Shown here piece by piece: positions 1 to 9,048 of a stretch of DNA of 21,444 nucleotides. The notes beneath the pieces were generated by a model that ran no database searches, was not told the origin of the DNA, and was given only the letters and a program-made list of their open reading frames with translations. Position 1 is the stretch's first letter; the number at the start of each line of letters is the position of its first letter. Position numbers and translations under genes: made by a program. The DNA lies in NCBI GenBank assembly GCA_019649035.1, contig BMAT01007926.1:84451-105894 (forward strand). The letters are read 5' to 3'. Source of the stretch: Elysia marginata. Taxonomy: Eukaryota; Mollusca; Gastropoda; Plakobranchidae.

Positions 1-545
1 CATCTTAAGCCCCTAAATTTTGTACATAGATATCCTGGAGATCGAGGGACCCCCACATCTCAGTAGGTTTTAAATCTTGGTTACATTATTATTATGTGAT
101 TCACTTGGAATCTTTTTGAATAGGTTATTAATATTAGTCAAATGAGTTTACATGTTTTGACCAGAACATTTCAACTAGAATGTGCCTGTGAATAATGATA
201 TCAGCTAAGCTTATCAACAACAAAAAACAAAACAACCGATATCTATTGTGTATGGTTTGTTACTTATTAATGTGGTTAGTTTTTAAGCCTTTTACAAAAG
301 CATCAAGTTAGAAATGCTCGTATGGCTCCTCAGTACCGCAAACTGTGTTCAATAAGTACAAACATGTCTTTTCAATTATAATTGTTTTACATAAGAATGA
401 ATAAAGACTATGTGAAGTTTATGAGAAAAAATACTAAGGGATACATGTGACTGTACGATAAATTATTTGGTTTGTAAGATTTGCTTATTTCAAGAAAAAT
501 GATAAGAAGCTTAACTAGGCTAATCAATGAGCAACTAAGCCATAC

Positions 546-620
546 TGCCTGTGACAATCAAAGTGCAGTATCTGCAGTATAAACTGTATGTGAGATACTG
601 CACTTTGATTATCATGGGCA
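546..620. repeat. 75-nt near-perfect hairpin
   Basis: The left arm 546-573 pairs with 593-620 over 28 bp, with a single C/A mismatch and two G-U pairs. The loop is 19 nt (574-592). The size and single-loop shape resemble an animal microRNA precursor, but the near-perfect pairing also fits a small foldback transposon or MITE. No target-site duplication was obvious. It shares a 19-nt motif with the hairpin at 1318-1439. Confidence 0.7.
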
Positions 621-1317
621 ACATAGGCCTGCTATAGTGTCGATAGGAGTTCTTAGGTCTTCCATTTCTCTGCCTTGGGTTAGTTGGACTCACGATGATT
701 TATGATTTTATTGGGGGCTTACGATGCAGGCATAATCCAAACGTGTCGCCCATTTATGACTGAGGGAAGTTTTGTTACTGACTGAGGTTCAACTTTCTGT
801 CCAGGTAATATGGTAGCCCAAGCATGTTCCAGCAATAATGTCTGCATGGATGGTAATTTTCTTTTAAAAAGAAAGAATTACAAAAAACATCAATTGGCTC
901 TTGTCATCCCTTCCTTGGTGTAGCATCTTGTTAGTTTCCTTGAAAAGTTAAGCTTGAGCGCAGCTTCTGAGGCTTCAGTTACTCTCAATGTTACGTCTTA
1001 AAAACTTAGTTTTTAAAAGTTAACATTATTTTGCAGTATTTTTAACTCACTTTTTGTCAGTTTAGCCTCCCCCTTCTTTTTTTTCTTTTTATCTCTCTCA
1101 ACCAATTTTAAAGACTCTTTCTCAATTGGCATCTATTTTCTTTCTCTTTTCATCCTTAAAGCTTAATAAAAGAGTTACTGCCCATCAGCCCAATCTCACA
1201 ATATGGGCCTCCTTAGAGAGTAACAACTTGAGTAAAACTGCAATTCTTTATAAACAAATTTGAATCAATACAAAAAATTACATAGGCCTACATCATTTAA
1301 TAATTATGAAAAAAAAA

Positions 1318-1439
1318 TTTTTACACACTTTGGCTGTGGCAGAACAAACTTACATATCTTTCCAGGCAATATCAAAATTATGAAATTACGTGTGGAAAGA
1401 CATGTAAGTTTGTTCTGTGACAGCCAAAGTGTGTAAAAA
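1318..1439. repeat. 122-bp foldback element with 47-bp inverted arms
   Basis: The arms 1318-1364 and 1393-1439 pair over 47 bp with only one G/G and one A/C mismatch and one G-U pair. The loop is 28 bp. The outer sequence is TTTTTACACACTTTGGC and its complement, so a TA dinucleotide sits just outside CACACTTTGG on both sides, as expected for a Tc1/mariner-type target. Because TA is itself palindromic, this is weak proof. Most likely a foldback MITE; a long hairpin RNA is the alternative. Confidence 0.7.
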
Positions 1440-1752
1440 ATTCTGTGAAATAGAACATGCTTCTTCTGCTTGGTTTGGGCTTATATTGTGATTTCAAACA
1501 AGTCTTTCTTGATTTCTATTGAAAGCATTGAAAGTATTGTGAAAACTCCATGTATTTAGTTATAAATTACAGTAATTTTACTACCTGGTGGAACATTATT
1601 CTGTTCAATTATTTTGTTGAATTCAGCTTTAGAAACCTGTATCACTATGTTAAATTACACAGTTTGCTATTATGTTTTTGAGAATGTCAATTGGGCTGAA
1701 GCAGGTCTAAAATGACACAAAGGCAAACCTTATCAATTTGGTCTGTCCACAG

Positions 1753-2037
1753 CCTATGCAGCGGATGGTGATTTGGAAGTGAGCTTCAAAGACCCATCAG
1801 ACCGTTATGTTGAACTTGGAGCAGAGGTCAACCTGGAATATGTGATAAACAGATCGCCTCTCTTTGGTTTAAAAAACCATGTGTATTTATGGCGCAACAC
1901 GATGAAGGATGGAAAATTAACACAAGGTCTGCTCTCCGACACTGGCAAACTGAGCGATGCCGGCATTCCTGAATTTTACAACGTGGAAATAGATACTGAT
2001 GCACCTGAGTTGACAATTAGGTTTAAAATCAAAAAAG
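1753..2037 (+). CDS. exon: Ig-like domain 1, N-terminal part (phase 1-1)
   Basis: The acceptor is ctgtccacag and the donor is AAAG|GTTAGT. The 285-nt exon is symmetric (phase 1 on both sides) and encodes residues 1-94. It begins xYA-ADG, a good signal-peptidase context (small residue at -3, Ala at -1). If so, the missing upstream exon ends in the signal peptide, the usual arrangement for Ig genes. LEVSF and AEVNLEYV are the A and B strands, with Tyr in place of Cys. VYLWRN carries the core Trp, and NRS at 32-34 is a glycosylation sequon. Confidence 0.85.
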
Positions 2038-5000
2038 GTTAGTGATCTGTGTCAAATGAATATTGGTGATTCCTTAAAAATTTAGAAAAAGAAATTATAG
2101 AGTTGTTAGAAGACGGAAACGGTTATGAGAATGGCTGTCTCCTAAGGCTGCAGTTGGAGGATAACCTCCCGAGAGTTTAATAAGTTTTGTTTTTTGATGT
2201 TTGTCTCTTGACCAGTCCTAATGGTTCAAATGTTAGAAACTTGAATTTTTGTATTTTTTATGGTTTTCTTTTTGCTCGAATCAACTCATGTTGTATGAAT
2301 CATCTCAATCTGTTGTTATAAACTTTAATAACTTTTACTGTTTGGAAGCTGATAAAAAAATCACAGTTCAAATTGTCATCTTTTTTTATGTCATTGTTTG
2401 GAATTGTTGCACACTATTTTAACGAATTTTAATCTCACCCATCAGCCCTCTTTCCATCACTTAGTTCTGATTAAGACTTTCTCTAGTTCATTTGTTTCTT
2501 TAAAGAAATGATGGTGCCTATAAGTATCAGCTCATGATTCAAAACACATATATTATCTATTTGATGCTTTAGATATGTTTCAGAACCACTTTGATGCTTT
2601 AGATATGCTTCAGAACCACTTAGTTTTTTCTCTTTTTTTTTTTTAACTCTACAGTGCGTGATATTGATGATGCTACAATCCAGTGCCAAGTTGTGGAAAA
2701 AAGCTCAAACTTAGAGAAAAATATATCACTAAACATTATAGTCCTAAGTGAGTATTTCATTGTGTAGTTTTCTCAAACATTGAGGAAAAAAGACCAGACT
2801 GAGATAATTTATATGTACTACATACATGTATGATTATGTCTTGTTTTAACTCTTGTTGTAATATTTTTCCTTGGCAATCATAATTTCAGTTTCTTTTTGT
2901 AACAGCTCTGCAATGAATACAAGTAGACCTGATCAATCATGTTTATGATAAAATTGTATAGAGTTTCCTACAACAAACAAAAACATTTTAAAACACAAAG
3001 CAACACATCAGTACTTTTAAAACATGAGGGCTCAAGGCTCAGAGAAAAGCAATCTACTAAAGTTGTGTTCTGCAACATGCATTGTCATGTGTTCTTGTCA
3101 TTGTATGACAGAGGCAAAATATTTGTGTTATTATATACATCTTGGGACTAGTCCAAATAACTCGAATTTTGGAAATTTGTAACCTGAGAAAATGTTATCT
3201 GCAAAAAGATTTTTTTCTTCTTTTGTCTATTTTTTAAATCAAAAGAATTTCTCGTATCTTTCCAAAAATTCTTGATAATTTCATGTAAATTGTGTGTCTT
3301 TGGAGGGTCATAAATATGCATGACCCGAACTATTAAGGATTATAATGTGAAAATTATGAGAAATGCCTCATTTGGATCAGTTAAGATCCATGAAGGATTT
3401 TATAAGTTTCTAAAAAATTTGCGTTGTTTTTAAATAATGTTTGCATGTAAGAGATATTTCAATAAATTACGAAAAAGTAAAAGAAAAGAAGTTTTTTTTT
3501 TTGAAGTGTTTAAGCCCATGGCCAAATATTTATGTTTTCTGAAGCTTAAGTATACTGTTATAAACCATAATATTCTATATCTGAATCAGGGGATAATGAC
3601 AAACTGCAAATGAAGTTTGGAAAAGAATCGGAGTTCTTCAGTGAGAGCATGACAAGTAAGTTTGAAGTGGATGCTGGAAAGTACCCAGTTGAATGCCAGG
3701 CAGAAGGAAGCAACCCAGCTACTGACAAAATACATGTCTTTTGGAAAGGGGAAGAGGTTCAGGCGTCCGCGCCAACAATTGAGAAAATGGATACACCACT
3801 TCAGAAATACAGGTTAGGAAAGTCAAAGTTCTCATTGTTTTCTTGATGTTAAGACATGAGATAGATTGATTAGATAGCTTTCCAGGAAGAGTAGATGGGT
3901 CTGGACACAAATTGTTGTTACTCTGCGTTAAAGGATACGAATTAGTTTGATGTGGCTTTCCAGGAAGAGTGTATACATCATTTGAGTCTAAACACAAATT
4001 TTGTTTGTCTGTTTTAAGAATGTAAGAAGGGCAAGAATGAGTTTGATATGGCTTTTCAGGAAAATATATCATATGAGTCTGAGGGCAAGTTTTTGTTTCT
4101 CTGTTGTAAGAATGTAAGAAGGATAAGAATTAATTTCATTTGGATTTCTATGAAGAATCAAAAGGTATGAAGAAAAATTTCCTCCTTAAAATTCTCAGTG
4201 CATAATCTTTTGTTTGGTGCACCTCTCCCAGTTTTTTTTTCCAAAATGGTATGACTGGTGGAGGATAGCCTTAAACATTTAATATTTATCAAACAAAATA
4301 ATTAAAATTAGGTAGGCCCTACCACTGACTTACAATATCTTTGTCATTTTGTTGACAGATCAACTGTGAAAGCAGAAATAGACATTGTGCTTGCTGATTC
4401 AGGGCAAAACGTGGAATGTGTGGCCACATCTAAATCAGGAAACAAACTTACCATAAAGGCGCCAATCAAAGTCAACGTTTGTAAGTACTTTTAAACTTCA
4501 ACATTGGCTTTCAATAAAGCAGCCCGATATTATGTATGTAGGCCTACATAAAACTGCGCATTATTTTTATTCTTTGATTATTTATTATTGCAATGCAATA
4601 TAAATTGAATAATCACACCTTTATGAATGTTTTTCATCAAGCACCATTGTGTAGAATAGCTGTAATAATGAAAATCTCAACTTGTTCTTTGAAATCCTCA
4701 ATCCAACATTATATAAAATCAACAAAAGTAAATCAAGGTTAAAGTAAAAGTGACCTGAGAAAAAATAGGGTAAAACTATGTATTGTTCGTTTCAAAATGA
4801 TAAATTGTTTTACGAAAATTTAAGATATGTCATACATGCATTTTTAGCACTGCATATATGAGGCTTACTGCTTTCATAAAGGGATAAAAAAGTTAAAGAT
4901 ATTTTTTTTTTGCTTTCTCATCCTAGATGTCCCAGAAGTGAAATGCGTAAATGGTGATGCTCATAAGGGCAAACGCTATTCTGTTCTGAGTTGCTTTGTG

Positions 5001-8000
5001 AACGAAACTGGCCATGACATTGAGAGCTATGCTTTTGAGTTTGGAAAAACAGGACATATTGTTAAAGTTGGGGATCAAAATGCAGAATATGATGAAGTGA
5101 CAAAAGAGGTAAGGGATGATACATTGCAAAAGGTTCTTATTTCTTAAAATTTAGGTTCATTGTTTCCCAAAGAATATATTTAATGTGATACTTTAATCTT
5201 TTTCTCAGTCCATCATCATGTATATTATATTCATCATATGACCAAATATTATACTTCATAGTTAGTAACTAGGCCTACAGTGATGTAAATTTCAGTTCAC
5301 ATATTCTCTAATCTTCTTTTCCTCCTTATGAATTGAGGAAAAGGAGGAGTGAGGAGGAGGTGTGTGTTGCACTATAACAGGTTAATGCTTATTTGTAAAG
5401 CAGTTTGATTGATCCTTTAGACAAACTTTTTTAAACTAAATTTTTGTCATGTGAAAACATTCTTCATTTAAAAGTATTTCCATTGTTACTTAATCAAAAT
5501 CTTATGTGTTCATAAAGTCATTGTCCAGGTAACTTTGAAAATGTATTCTGTTTAGAAGAGTCAATTTGGGTTTTCTCCCCTGCTTTGTTTATTTCATGTA
5601 TGGAAAAAACTTTACCCCAAACTCAACTTCTGTGAACTCTAAGTGTTAAGTAATTTATTGGTCAGAAAAGTTTGAAAATAATGTGGCATAACTTTATTTA
5701 GAAGCAACTAGTGTTGATTTTCATCATCTACTGTATTATATTTATGTTCATAATACACATCAAGTTTCAGAAGTGTAATTGAAATTTAACTCAAGACTCT
5801 AAAACATTCAATCATTATGGGCATTTTATATTAGAGTGTTGAAAACATCAAGCAGCAGATGATGTGGGAGATATTTTTTGAGCTCTTGCAACACACATAT
5901 GGACTACACAACATGTTTCCCAAAACTTGCCCCATATATTGTCTAAAAATATTTGGCAAAAGTTTAAGATATTATATGTAAGGGCTGAAAGTAATTTCAT
6001 CATTTTTTATACTGTACATTCCTTAACAATATGAAAGTATTTAGGGGAAGAATACATAACTTTTGAAAATTGAAGAGCACAGAGTGAAAAGAAAATATGA
6101 CTAAATAATATTTTGCTAACATCAAAAAAAATTTTTTTTTCCATGGTCTTTTAGGGAGAAATATTTTGATGAGTCCCGTACATATATTTATTATTTGAGG
6201 TGATGTCTCTCTATCATGTAGGATCTCGGCAACAATGAAGTGAGAATTGACCTGACACTGTACCAGGTGAAGGACACACATTTCTCGGATTACTACCTGA
6301 TCATCGAGCAGAAAAATGGACATGTTACTAAAAAGATGATAACTCTTAATGAAGTTGAAGGTATGTCTAAAGTTGTTTTTTTTTGCTGCTAATTTTTGTC
6401 CGCACACCAAGTATTTCAAAATTATCAGCCAAAGAAAAATTAGATTTTTTGCAGAAACATGATGGTAATTGAAGTTGAATCAAACCAATTTAAACTCTGT
6501 ATCCCAACTGCAATGTACACTGCGATAACTTTCTTGATGGTAATATAAATTTGATGACTCTGAGTCATGATTGACACCTTATATAAATCCTAATCTACTC
6601 CAAAGAGTTTGAATTTCAGGGTTTTTTTTTAATGAGGTTCTGGGGACATCTTTGGATTTAAGTCCGCACAACCATGTTTGCAATAAGCAGCTTAACTCTC
6701 GCCTCTTGACTGCCACTGTCATTAACACAAAAAAATGAAGAAAGGCATTCTATTGGTCATTATAATAACATAAAACGTAATTGCTATTGTAATGCTATAT
6801 AAATGAATACAACTTTTAGCTTTTGGCTGGACCTCCATGCCACAAATTTTGGGTCTTGAAAATCAACACGAATATTTACAAGTATTATTATGTATCATTG
6901 CTTGCAAATATTATTCTGCAGTTGAAAGGTATTGGCACAGCTTTTTGTATGAGCTTTCCTTAAGTTTCAATTTTTCATCCCTACAGAATGCATTTTACTG
7001 CAGTGCTTTATACATAGACCTTTATGCAGTTTTTTTCTCAAATAGGCAGGCTATTACTTCAAAACCTAAAAGCAGAATCACTTTTAAAATTCTTTGAGAA
7101 GGTTGACATCTAAAACTTGAGGTTACTGAATTAAACAGTTTTTGTTGCAGTATTATCTATTGAAAATCAAACATTATCTAAAACTTCAGATTACTGAATT
7201 AAAAGCTTTTTCAAGATTAACAAAATTTATAAAAAATCAAACATGTTCAAATTGTAAAGCTGATGGTGAAAAAAATTTAGTTTGTTTAAAAATTATTCAC
7301 ATTTTTAAGATATTTTTTTTTCAATATCGTCTTGCTAATCCACAAATGGTGATATTACAGACGATGGCAGCCAGACACAATCAGGTAGAGACAAATGATT
7401 AGATTCAAAATTTTTTGTTTAGCTGGTGACTCTTGGGTATTTTGGCTAACAATTTGAAAAAGCCGTAGTCTTTTGGACAAGAGTAAACTTTAATTTCCCC
7501 CCATTTTCCTTTGTGCTAATATCGTTCCTATTTCTCTGGGCAACTCTGGTACTCTTCTAATCTTTTCTTTTTTTTGCATGTTTTTATTTATTAATCTTGA
7601 AATCTCAGACATTACGAGAAATATTTATGCTGTCTCTTGCCTTTTGATATACTTAACTCTTATTTTTTTCAGTCATTTAGATAATAAAATCCTCTATAAA
7701 ACAATTCATTACAACACTATGAGGTGAAGTTAGTAGATTTTCTTTACTCTCTAAAACATAACTTTATGTGACCTAATGTAATATTACCCCAAATTTTTAT
7801 TCCAATTTATTTTTGTTAGGTCTGTGTACGTCAAACATCGCAATTTTCAAAGGCGTTCGTTTGTGCAACAAAATACCTGATTATATTTTCAAGCTTTATA
7901 CCATTAAAATAGTTTAAAATATATTTTTAAATTTACAGCAAAAAAAAAAAACAACAAAAAAAAACTAGAAACAATTTACTATTTCTGTGAGGTTTTGCAT

Positions 8001-8993
8001 TCCACTTTTTGTTTAAAAAAACTCATATCATACTTTGCCCAAGTGGTGAAGTATTACTTTTTTAAAATATAATGAGAATGAATGCTAACATTAATGAAAG
8101 AAAAACAGAGGTCAAAAGCAGAACAAAAAGATACTGTGGAAGTGGATTAGTAATGTCAGCCTACTGTTTATGTCTTTTGTTTTACAGTTGGAAAGTGGAA
8201 AGGTATTCATACTGTATGACGCTCATAAAAATCCACATTTGATTTTCTTGTCTTTGTTTGACACTGAAAGAGAGATTTCATCTTTGAATTTTATGTAACA
8301 TTGGACTTCTAACAACTTTTTAACAATAACATGCAAATACAATGGTTACTCTGATGCTCTTCTGTAAACCACAAGTCATAAAGCTTTTGCTCAAGGTATG
8401 AATAATGGTTTTGCTTCATTAAAAAAATTATAATCTAAAAGTAAACCAAGACTGTGACAGTGGTGAAGAAATTTGATAATTCCTTTAGGCAAAAAACAAA
8501 ACACCCTCCCCCCTCTAAAACTGTTTGAAAAAGATTAACGATGAATAGCTGATACATGTGTGAGGAAGGGCAGTGCTCTATACCCCCAAATGTGTAAATT
8601 GTTTCATACATAGGGGCAGCGTGGCAGAATGGTTAGCGTGCTGGATTCGTGATCCGGCGGTCACGGGTTCGATTTCCGACTACGCCTTGGGAAAGCAATT
8701 TATCTTAACTTTCCTCAGTCCACCCACCTGTAAAATGGGTACTCAGCTATAGGCAATGCTTGAATTTGTGATATGCGCCTGCAACACCCTGCATATGGGT
8801 TAAAAGTGGCTATCAAATGTACTGGTCTGCTGGGGCATTAGTGGCGCTGCTAACAAAACCAAACATAAAGAATAATAGTTATGTATTAGTTATAATATTA
8901 CTTTAAAAGAGTTTTGTGCACCCAAAAACAGTCTCAAACACATGTGCTTTGCAGATGCTGCTACTGCTGCTCCTCCTCATCCTCCTCCTTCTC

Positions 8994-9048
<55 letters not shown>

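Larger units (their letters stand above)
1..1752. other. upstream intron or 5' flank, no exon recognised
   Basis: AT-rich DNA ending in a splice acceptor (tctgtccacag) at 1752. I looked for a signal-peptide exon (an ATG, about 15-20 hydrophobic codons and a phase-1 donor) and found none. The best donor-like site (CCAG|GTAATA at 805) has stops in the ATG frames before it. The 5' exon or exons of the Ig gene therefore probably lie outside the window. The only structure seen is the two hairpins listed separately. Confidence 0.6.

Noticed and set aside
733-804. Signal-peptide exon ending at the GTAATA donor at 805
   Set aside because: Each ATG frame before the donor meets a stop and none encodes a hydrophobic signal.
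6000-6419. 139-codon minus-strand open frame
   Set aside because: Antisense to the well-supported exon 6222-6360, with AT-rich flanks and no domain.
8613-8686. A genuine tRNA gene
   Set aside because: The acceptor and T arms are mismatched, and the sequence continues into a SINE body and tail.
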